Shown here in pieces: positions 1 to 10,300 of a DNA stretch of 64,000 nt. A model generated the notes under the pieces. The model had not been told where the DNA came from. It did no database searches and saw nothing but the letters and a program-made list of their open reading frames with translations. The first letter of the stretch is position 1. Each line of letters starts with the position of its first letter. This DNA comes from Pseudomonadota bacterium (GTDB lineage Bacteria; Pseudomonadota; Alphaproteobacteria; Acetobacterales; Acetobacteraceae): the NCBI GenBank assembly GCA_021805565.1, contig JAJZFA010000037.1:1-64000 (forward strand). Direction: 5' to 3'. Position numbers and translations under genes: made by a program.

Positions 1-504
1 GGGTCCATGAATTACTGCCGTGGAACCTCGCCCAGGTCCGGGAAAGGCTGGATCAGCGGGATGCTGCCTGACAGGGATTATAGCCCCGCCAAAATCTGCC
101 TCCAGGCGGGGATCACCGGACGGTTACGTACTGCCAGAAAGGCCTGGACCATCTCGGACAGGTTTAAACCACGAGATGGGCACGTCACCACGATTTTCAT
201 GAGTTGATCCACATCCAGCCACCACCCTGCCGATTGTAAGGCTTCACCGTCAGGCCAACGAACCTGTCATAACACGTTCCGGGATACAAACCCGTACGGT
301 TAGGATTTCAATCCCGTCATTTCTCTCGACCATCCCGCCGCGGGCCGAGAAGTATGTGTTCGATTCGCCCCAATTGAAGCCCTTGGCAAGCAACAACCAA
401 TGTGGCGTTTCAAACGCCGAGGCGTTGGCATGCAAAGCCACATGCAACCCCGGAAGCCAGATTACGATTCGATAGCAATACATAAAATCGCATCCCGCGC
501 GATA
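1..504. other. No supported gene
   Basis: I see no convincing gene in these bases. Short open frames exist on both strands but none has a recognisable domain. A minus-strand frame at 78-200 (40 codons, start ATG at 200) stays protein-like beyond its stop, which might mean a decayed gene remnant, but I cannot name a family. The 3' end of mfd begins at 505. Confidence 0.4.
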
Positions 505-3500
505 TCACGCCGCCTTCGCCTGCCGTACGATCTGGTCCAGCGACTTCAGCGTATCCCGCGCGAATTTCAGCCGCGTCAACACGTCCATTTCCCGGACGAT
601 CGCCAGCTTATGGTCCGGCCGCAACCGCACCAAACCGCCCTTGCCGGACAGCCACCGTACCAATCCGGCCGGATTGGCGAACGCATTGCCGCGAAACGAA
701 ATCACCATGCCTTTGGGCCCAGCCTCCAGCTTCTCGACTCCCGCCTCCCGGCACGCCCGCTTCAACGCGACAACGCCAAGCAGATTCTCCACCTCTTCCG
801 GCAGTTTGCCGAACCGGTCCACCAGTTCCGCCGCCATGGCATCGGATTCACCGTCGGACGCCAGCGCCCCGATCCGCCGGTACAGACCTAGCCGCACCGG
901 CAAATCGCGGACATAAGCCTCTGGGATCAGCACCGGCAGCCCAAGGGAGATATTCGGTGTCCAGTCGCGTTCCTGCCCAGCCCGCACGCCCTCGCCGGCC
1001 CGGATGTCGGTGACCGCGTCTTCCAGCATCTGCTGATACAACTCGATGCCGACTTCGCGGATATGCCCCGACTGTTCGTCGCCCAGCAGATTGCCGGCGC
1101 CCCGGATATCCAGGTCGTGGGACGCCAAAGTGAACCCGGCGCCCAGCGCGTCCAGTGTTTGCATCACGGTCAACCGTTTCTCCGCCGCGACGGAAAGCCT
1201 GTGGTTGGGCGGCCAGGTCAAATACGCGTATCCGCGCTGCTTGCCGCGGCCGACCCGCCCGCGAAGCTGATACAACTGCCCCAGCCCGAACATATCCGCC
1301 CGGTAGATAACCAGCGTATTGACCGCCGGCATGTCCAAACCGCTCTCCACGATGTTGGTGGACAGCAGAATATCGTATTTGCCGTCGCCGAACTCGGTCA
1401 TCACCCGTTCCAGTTCGGTCGGCGCCAGCCGCCCATGCGCCTGCACGGTCCTCGCGTCCGGCACGATCTCTTTCAACCGGTCGGACATGCGCTGCAAATC
1501 CTCGACCCGGGGCACCACGCAAAAGACCTGCCCGCCGCGAAACCGTTCGCGCTGCAGCGCCTCGCGTATCACTACCGAATCGAACGGCATGATGAAGGTC
1601 CGCACCGCCAGCCGGTCGACCGGCGGCGTCGCGATCACCGACATTTCCCGCACCCCGGTCAGCGCCAGTTGCAGCGTGCGCGGTATCGGCGTGGCGGTCA
1701 GCGTCAGCACATGCACATCCGCCTTCATCGCCTTCAGGCGTTCCTTGTGGGCCACGCCGAAATGCTGTTCCTCATCGACGATCAGCAATCCAAGATCGGA
1801 AAATTCGACCGATTTCGCCAGCAGCGCGTGGGTGCCGACAACGATGTTGATTTCCCCCGATGCAAGGTTGCGCCGGACCTCGTTGGCATCCTTGGCGGTC
1901 ACCATCCGCGACAACTGCCCGATCTTGATCGGCAATCCCGCAAAGCGCGCGGTGAACGTGCGGAAATGCTGCCGGGCGAGCAGCGTCGTCGGCACCACCA
2001 CCGCGACCTGAGACCCCGACATGGCCGCGACAAACGCCGCGCGCAGGGCAACCTCGGTCTTGCCGAAGCCGACATCGCCGCAGATCAACCGGTCCATCGG
2101 CTTGCCGGCGGACAGGTCTTCCAGCACATCGGCGATGGCGCGGGCCTGATCCTCGGTTTCGACAAACTGGAAACGGGCGCAGAATTCGTCCCATGTGCCT
2201 TCCGGGGGAGCCATGGTTTCGGCCTCCCGCATTTTCCGCAACGCCGCGATGCGAATCAGTTCGCCCGCCATGTCGCGGATGCGCTGCTTCATCTTGGCTT
2301 TGCGCGTCTGCCAGCCGGCGCCGCCCAGCTTGTCCAGCGTGGCGCCCTGATGCTCGCTGCCATAGCGCGACAGAACCTCGATATTCTCCACCGGCAGAAA
2401 CAGTTTTTCGCCGCCGTCGTAGATCAGCCGCAGGCAGTCGTGCGGCGCGCCGGTTACGTGCAGCGTGGCCAGCCCGTCATACCGGCCGATCCCGTATTCC
2501 TGATGCACCACCAGATCGCCCTCGGCGATTTCCGTGGCCTCGGCAATGAATTGGTCGGCCCGCTTGCGGCGGCGCGGCGGGCGCGAAATGCGTTCGCCCA
2601 GCAGATCCTGCTCGCCGACCAGCGCCATGCGTTCCGCGACGAAGCCGCGTTCGACACCCAGCACCACAAGCGACACCGAACCGGCGGGCTTGCGGCGAAC
2701 GGCGGCCAGATTGTCTTCCTGCGCGGCGTCCTTGAACCCATGCTCCCGCAGCAGGTTGGTCAGCCGCTCACGCGAGCCGCGTGTCCAGGCGGCGACAACG
2801 ACGCGCCGTCCCTCCGATTTCCAGCGTTCGGCCTGGCCGCGCAATTGATCGAACACGTTGACGCCCGGTCCGGCGGCGGACTGCGCGAACACCGGACCCG
2901 GCCGCCCGCCGCCATCGACGCCGCCCGCCCCGTCCGGCTGAGCAAACGGGCTGAACGCCAGCAAGGGCCCGAACGCCAGCATTTCATCCCAGCCCTCGCG
3001 ATCCAGATACAGCATCGCGGGCGGGACCGGCCGGTACGGCACTTCGCCGTCGCGCGGAATGGCTTTCCGGGCCTGCGCGTGGTCGGCGATCATTTCGAGC
3101 CGAGCGTCCAAAACCTCGGAGGATTGGTTGTCCAGGCTGACGGCGGCGTCGGGCAGGTAATCCAGCAGGTTTTCCATCGTGGGATGGAACAGCGGCACCC
3201 AGTGTTCCATGCCCGGATGGCGCCTGCCGTCGGAAATCGACAGATAGATCGGATCCTTGGCGGCATCCTGACCGAACAGGTCGCGCCATCCGGTGCGGAA
3301 GCGGGCGATCGAGTCTTTACCAAGCGGCACTTCGGACACCGGCCGCAGCGACAGCGATTTGCGCTTGCCGGCGCTCCGCTGGGACGACGGATCGAAGACC
3401 CGGATCGACTCGATGGTGTCGCCGAACAAGTCCAGGCGAACCGGCTCGGGCTCGCCCGACGGGAAAATGTCGATAATCCCCCCGCGCATCGCATATTCGC

Positions 3501-3951
3501 CCGGTTCCATTACCGTACCCGCTCGGCCATACCCATTGGCTTCCAGGTATTCCGCCAGTTTTTCCGGTTTCACCTGACCATCGACGGTCAGGTCCATGCT
3601 AGCCCCGGCGAAAGCCGATCGCGGCGGCACGCGCTGCACCAGCGCGTTCACGGTGGTCAAGACGATGCGCGGCCCGGCCGGCTTTTCCAGCAGGCGTGCC
3701 AGGGTGGCGATGCGTTCGGATACCAACGCCGGGTTCGGCGACACGCGGTCGTAGGGCAGGCAATCCCAGGCCGGAAACCGCAGTATGTCGGCTTCCGGCA
3801 TGACAAACGCCAGCGCCTCGGCCAACCGAGCCATGCGGGAGTCGTCGCGGGCGACGTGAAGGATGCTGCCGGTATGCTCGCGGCGGCGCTGGGCCAGCAG
3901 AAACGCGTCCCAGCCTTCCGGCGCGCCCCATATTTTAATCGGATCGCTCAT
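505..3951 (-). CDS. mfd: Transcription-repair coupling factor Mfd
   Basis: This 1148-residue protein is the normal length for Mfd, the ATP-driven translocase that removes RNA polymerase stalled at DNA lesions and recruits UvrA. The order of parts fits: an N-terminal UvrB-like module, a CarD-like RNA-polymerase-interaction domain near residues 475-560 (GDLVVHQEYGIGRYDG), then the RecG-like helicase motor. The Walker A motif GDVGFGKTE lies near residue 623 and the DEEQHFG Walker B near 724, followed by SAT-like TLTATPIPRTL and the GRVGRGKQRG motif VI. The C-terminal TRCF domain is present. Its ATG overlaps the stop of sdhE by four bases (ATGA), so the two genes are probably translationally coupled. 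Identification is secure. Confidence 0.97.
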   Translation of the reverse strand: MSDPIKIWGAPEGWDAFLLAQRRREHTGSILHVARDDSRMARLAEALAFVMPEADILRFPAWDCLPYDRVSPNPALVSERIATLARLLEKPAGPRIVLTTVNALVQRVPPRSAFAGASMDLTVDGQVKPEKLAEYLEANGYGRAGTVMEPGEYAMRGGIIDIFPSGEPEPVRLDLFGDTIESIRVFDPSSQRSAGKRKSLSLRPVSEVPLGKDSIARFRTGWRDLFGQDAAKDPIYLSISDGRRHPGMEHWVPLFHPTMENLLDYLPDAAVSLDNQSSEVLDARLEMIADHAQARKAIPRDGEVPYRPVPPAMLYLDREGWDEMLAFGPLLAFSPFAQPDGAGGVDGGGRPGPVFAQSAAGPGVNVFDQLRGQAERWKSEGRRVVVAAWTRGSRERLTNLLREHGFKDAAQEDNLAAVRRKPAGSVSLVVLGVERGFVAERMALVGEQDLLGERISRPPRRRKRADQFIAEATEIAEGDLVVHQEYGIGRYDGLATLHVTGAPHDCLRLIYDGGEKLFLPVENIEVLSRYGSEHQGATLDKLGGAGWQTRKAKMKQRIRDMAGELIRIAALRKMREAETMAPPEGTWDEFCARFQFVETEDQARAIADVLEDLSAGKPMDRLICGDVGFGKTEVALRAAFVAAMSGSQVAVVVPTTLLARQHFRTFTARFAGLPIKIGQLSRMVTAKDANEVRRNLASGEINIVVGTHALLAKSVEFSDLGLLIVDEEQHFGVAHKERLKAMKADVHVLTLTATPIPRTLQLALTGVREMSVIATPPVDRLAVRTFIMPFDSVVIREALQRERFRGGQVFCVVPRVEDLQRMSDRLKEIVPDARTVQAHGRLAPTELERVMTEFGDGKYDILLSTNIVESGLDMPAVNTLVIYRADMFGLGQLYQLRGRVGRGKQRGYAYLTWPPNHRLSVAAEKRLTVMQTLDALGAGFTLASHDLDIRGAGNLLGDEQSGHIREVGIELYQQMLEDAVTDIRAGEGVRAGQERDWTPNISLGLPVLIPEAYVRDLPVRLGLYRRIGALASDGESDAMAAELVDRFGKLPEEVENLLGVVALKRACREAGVEKLEAGPKGMVISFRGNAFANPAGLVRWLSGKGGLVRLRPDHKLAIVREMDVLTRLKFARDTLKSLDQIVRQAKAA

Positions 3952-4244
3952 TTTATCTGGAAATCCCGCATGCGGCGGAGCATTGACGTTTCGGCGTCCG
4001 GCGGGATCGGCACGCGGCCGGTCAGCCAGTCGGCCAGATCGGTGTCAGGCAGGTCCATAACGGATTCCAGCGCATCGAGTTCGGTATCGGTCAGGCCGGC
4101 GACGCAGGCGCGCACGAAGCCGCCGATCATCAGGTCGTTTTCGAACGTCCCGCGATGGGTGGACCGGAATAAAAGGCGGCGGCGACGGACATCATGGGTG
4201 TCATGCGACCCCATGGCCGGTACGATTCGATCTGGTTCGGTCAT
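3948..4244 (-). CDS. sdhE: FAD assembly factor SdhE (succinate dehydrogenase assembly factor 2)
   Basis: A 98-residue DUF339/Sdh5 protein. This family helps attach FAD covalently to the flavoprotein subunit of succinate dehydrogenase in the cytoplasm. The family signature RGTFEND (the RGxxE motif) is at about residues 32-38, preceded by the basic RRRRLLFRSTH stretch, and the acidic helix ending DTDLADWLTG is also typical. The gene sits directly upstream of mfd with a 4-base overlap and is divergent from recG, an arrangement seen in other alphaproteobacteria. The start chosen is the ATG at 4244; a second in-frame ATG 10 codons in (MGSHDT) is also possible. Confidence 0.93.
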   Translation of the reverse strand: MTEPDRIVPAMGSHDTHDVRRRRLLFRSTHRGTFENDLMIGGFVRACVAGLTDTELDALESVMDLPDTDLADWLTGRVPIPPDAETSMLRRMRDFQIK

Positions 4245-4287
4245 TGGCAGGTTGTCATATAGCGGTGCCCCGCATAGCTGTCAGCCC

Positions 4288-6345
4288 GTGAACGCCGCAC
4301 AACTCGCCCCACTTTTCGCGCCCCTGACCAGTCTTCGCGGCATAGGACCCGCCGTGGCTGGGCTGATCGCGCGCGCGGCGGGCGGCGACCGGGTGGTGGA
4401 TTTGCTGTTTCACATGCCCGAGTCCTATCTGGACCGCACCGCCAAACCCTCCATCCGCGACGCCAAGTCCGGCACGGTGGCGACGTTGACGGTGGAAGTG
4501 GTGCGCCACGAACGGCCCGCCGCATCCCGCCAGCCATGGCGCATCGTCGTCAAGGACGACACTGGGATGGCCGAAATCGTGTTCTTCCGTTTCACGCGGG
4601 AGGCACAGACCCCGCCGGGCACCCGGATCGCCGTCTCTGGCAAGCTGGACATGTTCAACGGGCGGCTGACCCTCGCGCACCCAGACCATCTTGTTCCGGC
4701 GGATCAGGCTGGCCGCATTCCGGCGATCGAGCCGGTCTGGCCGCTGACCGCAGGGTTGTGGCCCCGGCAGGTGGCGGCGGGGCTGGCGCTGGCGCTGGCG
4801 CTGCTGCCGGATCTTCCCGAATGGCAGGATCCGGCGCTGCTGAAACGGGAAAAATGGCCGGCGTTCGGCGAGGCGATCCGGACGGTCCAGGCGCCGGACA
4901 CCGCGCCACCGGATCGCCGGATGCGAGCCCGTTTGGCATACGACGAACTGCTTGCCGGTCAGGTCGCCACGGCCCTGGTTCGCGGCCGGGTACGCGCGCG
5001 ATCCGGTGTACCGCTGATCGGCGATTCCCGCCTGCGCGACGAAGCAATGCGGCGTTTCGGCTTCGCGATGACCGCGTCGCAGGAAAAGGCGCTGGGGGAG
5101 ATCGACGCCGATCTTGCGTCGCCGCGCCGGATGCTGCGGCTGCTACAAGGCGATGTCGGGTCCGGCAAGACGCTGGTCGCGGTGCTGGCGATGCTGCGCG
5201 CGGTGGAAGCCGGCAAACAGGCGGCGCTGATGGCACCGACCGAGGTGCTGGCCAAACAGCATCACCGTGTGCTGTCGCGGCTTTGCCCGGTTCCTGTCGC
5301 GCTGCTGACCGGTTCGGTCAAGGGGAAGGAGCGCGCTCGTATCCTGCGCGGCATCAAGGATGGGTCGCTGCAAATCGTCGTCGGTACCCATGCGCTGTTC
5401 CAGGACGCGGTGGACTACCGCGACCTGGCCGTCGCCGTGATCGACGAACAGCATCGGTTCGGCGTCAACCAGCGGCTGACCCTGGGGGCGAAAGGCGAAC
5501 GAACCGACGTTTTGATCATGACCGCGACGCCGATTCCGCGGACGCTGCTGCTGACCCAGTGGGGTGAGATGGATGTCAGCCGTCTGACCGAAAAGCCGGC
5601 GGGGCGGCTGCCAGTACGCACCACGCTGCATTCGCTGGGTACGATGCAGACCGTGCTGGAAGGGATCGGCCGCAAGCTGGAAGAAGGCGCTCGGGTGTAT
5701 TGGGTATGCCCGCTGGTCGCCGAAAGCGAAGCGTTGGATGTCGCCGCCGCCCAGGAACGGTTCATCGATTTGCAGCGTTTGTTTGGCGACTGTGTCGGGC
5801 TGGCGCATGGGCAGCAAACGCCGGAAGTGCGGGACGCCGCTTTGGCCGCGTTTGCCGCCGGTACGATCCGGCTGCTGGTCGCGACGACGGTTGTCGAGGT
5901 CGGCGTCGATGTGCCGGAGGCGTCCGTGATGGTGATCGAACACGCCGAACGGTTCGGACTGGCGCAGCTTCATCAGTTGCGCGGGCGCGTCGGGCGCGGC
6001 GCCGATGCCAGTTTCTGCCTGTTGCTGCATGAGGACTGGGTGTCCGAAACCGCTCGCCGCCGGCTGACGCTGCTGCGCGACACCGAAGACGGGTTTTTAA
6101 TCGCCGATGAGGATTTCCGCTTACGCGGCGGCGGCGATGCGCTGGGCACCCGGCAGGCCGGCTTGCCGGGGTATAAACTGGCAGACCCCGATGCGCATGA
6201 ACACCTGTTGCAAATGGCCCATCGCGATGCGGCTGTCCTGCTGTCGCGCGATCCGCGACTGGAAACCCCGCGCGGCCAGGCAGTCCGGTTGCTGCTGCGG
6301 CTGTTCGAGCGGACCGCCGCCATGCGGACGCTCGCGGCCGGCTGA
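4288..6345 (+). CDS. recG: ATP-dependent DNA helicase RecG
   Basis: RecG is the branch-migration helicase that regresses stalled replication forks and processes Holliday junctions. The 685-residue protein has the N-terminal helix-hairpin wedge region (LTSLRGIGPAVAGLIARAAG), an OB-like wedge domain around residues 60-160, Walker A GDVGSGKT near 289-296, the DEQHRFG Walker B near 385-391, MTATPIPRTL, and the motif VI region QLRGRVGRGAD. The frame is open far upstream, antisense to mfd, but similarity to RecG begins at the GTG at 4288 (VNAAQLAPLF), 43 bases from the divergent sdhE start. I therefore take GTG as the start. No ATG is better placed. Confidence 0.95.
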   Translation: MNAAQLAPLFAPLTSLRGIGPAVAGLIARAAGGDRVVDLLFHMPESYLDRTAKPSIRDAKSGTVATLTVEVVRHERPAASRQPWRIVVKDDTGMAEIVFFRFTREAQTPPGTRIAVSGKLDMFNGRLTLAHPDHLVPADQAGRIPAIEPVWPLTAGLWPRQVAAGLALALALLPDLPEWQDPALLKREKWPAFGEAIRTVQAPDTAPPDRRMRARLAYDELLAGQVATALVRGRVRARSGVPLIGDSRLRDEAMRRFGFAMTASQEKALGEIDADLASPRRMLRLLQGDVGSGKTLVAVLAMLRAVEAGKQAALMAPTEVLAKQHHRVLSRLCPVPVALLTGSVKGKERARILRGIKDGSLQIVVGTHALFQDAVDYRDLAVAVIDEQHRFGVNQRLTLGAKGERTDVLIMTATPIPRTLLLTQWGEMDVSRLTEKPAGRLPVRTTLHSLGTMQTVLEGIGRKLEEGARVYWVCPLVAESEALDVAAAQERFIDLQRLFGDCVGLAHGQQTPEVRDAALAAFAAGTIRLLVATTVVEVGVDVPEASVMVIEHAERFGLAQLHQLRGRVGRGADASFCLLLHEDWVSETARRRLTLLRDTEDGFLIADEDFRLRGGGDALGTRQAGLPGYKLADPDAHEHLLQMAHRDAAVLLSRDPRLETPRGQAVRLLLRLFERTAAMRTLAAG

Positions 6346-6499
6346 CGGGGCTTTGGGGTAAACGCGTGGCAGCGTATGCCGGGGTTCGCCCATCGCACGC
6401 GGCTTATCCCGGCGGGTTGCGCCCCGGCGCCGATTTTGCCGCTTGTTGGCCCGCCGGACGTGGCCGTATAGGACAACCCAGGATTGCCGAGAGCGAACA

Positions 6500-7369
6500 A
6501 TGTCTTTCACGGTCGGTATCGGAATTATCACCTATAATCGCGTCGGATTGCTGAGCGACACCATCGACCGGGTGCGGGCGTTAACCCGGACCCCGGATGC
6601 CGCGCTGGTGGTAGCCGACGACGGGTCAACCGACGGCACGCTGGCGATGCTGCGCGACAAGCGGATTCCGGTTGTCACCGGCGTTAACATGGGCATTGCC
6701 TGGAACAAAAACCGAGCCTTGTTTCTGTTGTCGCGCATGCTGGGCTGCGAAACGACGATCTTGCTGGAAGACGATACAAGCCCGGTACGGGCGGGGTGGG
6801 AAACCGAATGGATCAACGCGGTCCGGCGATGGGGGCATGTTAATTTCGCGGGCGGTTGGATGCGCGAACATTTCGTTTCCGGGGCCGGTTCGGCCGCCGA
6901 CCCGGTGCTGTCTTCCATGGTCACGGCGCAATGTTCGGCCTATTCCGCCGATTCGCTGACGTTCGGCGGTTATCTGGACCCACGATTCAAGGGATACGGG
7001 CATGAACACGTGGAACATACGCGCCGCCTGATCCGGGCCGGCTATGGCGGTACGGACGCAGTCATCGATGGCCAGGAGAAGGTGCGGTATTACATGATCG
7101 ACGGCGATCTGGCCGTGGCCCCCAGCAAAAGTTATTTCGACAGCGAGCAAGAGCAGCGCAATCTTCATCTCGCCCGGCGCATCATGGGCGAGCAGGGCTA
7201 CCGAACCCCATGGGGTGCCGATACCGAGATGCGTCAGTTCCGGTCGGAGATCGAAAGCGCCATGAGCGAGGGCCCGGAGCGGTTCCGGCTGACAGCGGCA
7301 TCGGGCACTTCCCGGCCAGGCCAGGCGTCTGCTCCGGGATTGCTGACCCGCCTGTTTCGCCGCACCTAG
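6500..7369 (+). CDS. Glycosyltransferase family 2 protein
   Basis: A 289-residue cytoplasmic-looking GT-A fold glycosyltransferase that probably transfers a sugar from a nucleotide-sugar donor during surface glycan synthesis; donor and acceptor cannot be read from sequence. It opens with the typical first strand VGIGIITYNR, followed by VADDGSTDG (residues 38-46) and the metal-binding-type acidic motif LLEDDTS near 88-94. A GYGHEHVEHTRRL segment near 175 matches the acceptor-side E-x-x-x-H region of the family. The start is the ATG at 6500, since upstream codons (LARRTWPYR) do not belong to the fold. It lies three bases upstream of the next, much larger glycosyltransferase and is probably co-transcribed with it. 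Confidence 0.85.
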   Translation: MSFTVGIGIITYNRVGLLSDTIDRVRALTRTPDAALVVADDGSTDGTLAMLRDKRIPVVTGVNMGIAWNKNRALFLLSRMLGCETTILLEDDTSPVRAGWETEWINAVRRWGHVNFAGGWMREHFVSGAGSAADPVLSSMVTAQCSAYSADSLTFGGYLDPRFKGYGHEHVEHTRRLIRAGYGGTDAVIDGQEKVRYYMIDGDLAVAPSKSYFDSEQEQRNLHLARRIMGEQGYRTPWGADTEMRQFRSEIESAMSEGPERFRLTAASGTSRPGQASAPGLLTRLFRRT

Positions 7370-7372
7370 GCC

Positions 7373-10300
7373 ATGGCGACGCCGGAGCCGGAAGACGTGC
7401 GGGTGACGGCGGCGATGCGGGCGATGGCCGGCTTTTTCGACGCCGCGTGGTACCGGCGGCGGTATCCCGATATCGTCGCCGGCGGCCATGATCCGTTGCG
7501 GCATTTCATCCGCAACGGCCTGGCGGAACAACGCGACCCGAATCCGTTCTTCGACAGCGCCTGGTATGCGCGACATTATCCGGATGCCGCGACGGCGGGG
7601 GCGCATCCGCTGCTGCATTATCTGCAAACCGGCGCTGCCTTGCTGCACAACCCACACCCCGGTTTCGACGCCGCCTGGTATGCCGCGGAACATCCCGGCG
7701 CTGCCGCCAATCCGTTACTCTATCATGTCAAAACCGGGCAGGCGCTCGGTTATACAACCGAAAAATCATTGGATATCCGGAACTATATGCCGTCGGACCA
7801 ACCCAAACGGGCGATGCCGCCGCGGGCGATCGTCGATGTTGTCATTCCGGTCTATCGTGGGCTGGAGGAAACCCGGACCTGTATCGAATCCGTGCTGGCC
7901 GACGCCGGCAAGCCGCTTGGTCGCATCATCGTCATCGACGACTGCTCCCCAGAACCGGTACTGCCGGCCTGGCTTGACGAACTGGCGGCGGCTGGCCGGA
8001 TTCACTTGTTGCGAAATCCGGTAAATCTGGGGTTCGTCGCTTCGGTCAATCGCGGTATGGCGGCCGCCGGCCGGCGCGATGTCGTGCTGCTGAACAGCGA
8101 TACGCGGGTTCCCGCCGGATGGCTGGCCCGCCTGACCGGGCAGGCCTATGCCGCGCCGCGGATCGCGTCGGTCTCGCCCTTTTCCAATAATGCAACGATC
8201 TGCGGATACCCCGGCAACCAGTCCAGTCCGCTGGCATTCGGCCTGACCCTGGCGGCCATCGACGCCGCTTGCCAAACGGCCAATGCCGGCCGCTTCGCGG
8301 ATGTGCCGACGACCGTTGGATTTTGCATGTATATCCGGCGGAAAGCCCTCGACGAGGTTGGCCTGTTCGATGCGGAACGCTTTGGCCTCGGCTACGGCGA
8401 GGAAAACGATTTCTGCCTGCGCGCCACGGCCCTGGGCTGGCAGCATCGTCTCGCCTGCGACACGTTCGTCTATCACAAGGGGTCTGTCAGCTTCGGCGGC
8501 AGCGCGCTTCGGCTGATGCGCCGGGCGATGGCTTTGATACAGGAGCGGTTTCCGGATTATCCCGCCGCTGTCGCCCGGCATGTCAGAGCCGATGCGGTCG
8601 CCCCCTTCCGGTTCGCGGCGACGGCAGAGCTGTTGCGGAAATCGGGGCGGCCGGTGGTGTTGATGGTGGCCGGCGATCCCGGCGGCGGCGTGCGGCGGCC
8701 CATCGCCGATGGGCCTGACCGGGCGCATGTGTTGCTGTTGCGTGCGACCGATCGCGGTGCCGAACTTTCGGTGCCGGCCCTGCCTCATCATCCGGTGCTC
8801 GCCTTGCCGGCCGGCCGGCTGGACGACATGGCAGCGGTACTGCTGTCGATGAACGTGTCGCGGGTACATGTCCACCGTCTTCAGGGTTTCGACATGGATA
8901 TCCGGGCGCTGATCCGGCGGCTGAATGTGCCATTCGACCTGACGGTTCACGATTATGACGCGATCTGTCCGCAAACCTATTTGCTGGCCTTGCCCGATGG
9001 GGTGTATTGCGGCGAGCCCGGAATAGCCGGCTGCAATGCCTGCATCGCCAATCGCGGCGCTCGCGGTGCCAGCGATATCGTGACGTGGCGGGCGGACCGT
9101 GCCTGGCAATTCCGCGATGCCAGCCAGGTGTTTTGTCCCAGCCAGGACGCCATGGACCGGCTGGACCGGTATGGTTTGGCCGCTCGCGCGGTGTTCGCGC
9201 CACCCGGAGAGGCGACGGCCGCGGCCGTCAGGCGGCAGGCCGCACGGCCGGGCCAGGGCAAACTGCGGATCGCCATACTGGGCAGCCTGACCGATCGCGC
9301 CGGGGCACGCACCGTTGCGTCGGTGGCGGAAAATGCCGATCCGTCGGCGATCGAACTGCACCTGATCGGCCGTATCGAAGCCACGGTGTCCCGCCGGGCG
9401 TTGCGGCGGATGACGATCGCCGGGCACTACGACGATGCGGCGCTACCCGCTTCGATCGAAACGATCGCGCCGCATCTGATCTGGTTTCCGGCTGGGTGGC
9501 CGGACCCCTCCGGCGGCACGCTTGACGCGGCGATCGAATCCGGCTGCCCCATCGCCGCGACCGATATCGGCGCGCACACGGAACGACTTGGCGGCCGGCC
9601 CTTGACCTGGCTGGCCGGTTTCGCCACCTCGCCGGCAGCCTGGATCGCCCTGTTCGGGGATATCCGGACAGCGTTGACCGCCGAATCGGCGCGGCGGAAA
9701 GCCGCTCGTGGTCCGGCCATTACCAAAATCCGGGCGACCGGCGGTTTTGTCGCATCGCGCGCTGCCCAGGTCGCGGCGCGGCCGAGCATCGCTATCGTGC
9801 CGGAACGGTTCGATAATGGCGCACCGACACCGTGCGCCTTCATCCGGCTGTTGCAGCCGCTGCATCATCCGGCGATTGCCGGCGGGTTCGATGTGCGGGT
9901 GGAAACAGCGGCAACGATCCTGCATCGTCGGGCTGACATTATCATAACACAACGATTTGCGATGCCCGGTGTCCCGGCGGCGGATCGTCTGGCCGAACAT
10001 GCCAGGGCCATCGGCGCGACCCTGGTGTTCGATCTGGACGACGATCTGCTGCATCTTCCACGCACCCATCCAGACGCCGCCGACCTGCGTCCGAAGGCCG
10101 GCATCGCCCGCCGGATGCTGGGTGCGGCGGATCGTGTTTGGCTGTCCACGCCCGGCCTCGCCGAACGGCTGGCGTCGCTTCGCCCCGACGCCTTGGTAAT
10201 GCCGAACGGTCTGGATGAGCGTATTTGGGCGCTGCCGCCCATGCCATTGCGCGACGAACCGGTGCGGATTCTGTGCATGGGTACAACCACGCATGACCGC

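Noticed and set aside
78-200. Small minus-strand frame (MKIVVTCPSRG...) near the left edge
   Set aside because: It resembles coding sequence but I cannot match it to a family, and the similar-looking sequence after its stop is broken, so a gene cannot be supported.
1063-4287. Very long plus-strand open frame antisense to mfd that runs into recG
   Set aside because: The frame is open because of high GC codon bias of mfd on the other strand. Its composition (His-, Gln- and Arg-rich) is that of an antisense shadow, and RecG similarity only starts at 4288.
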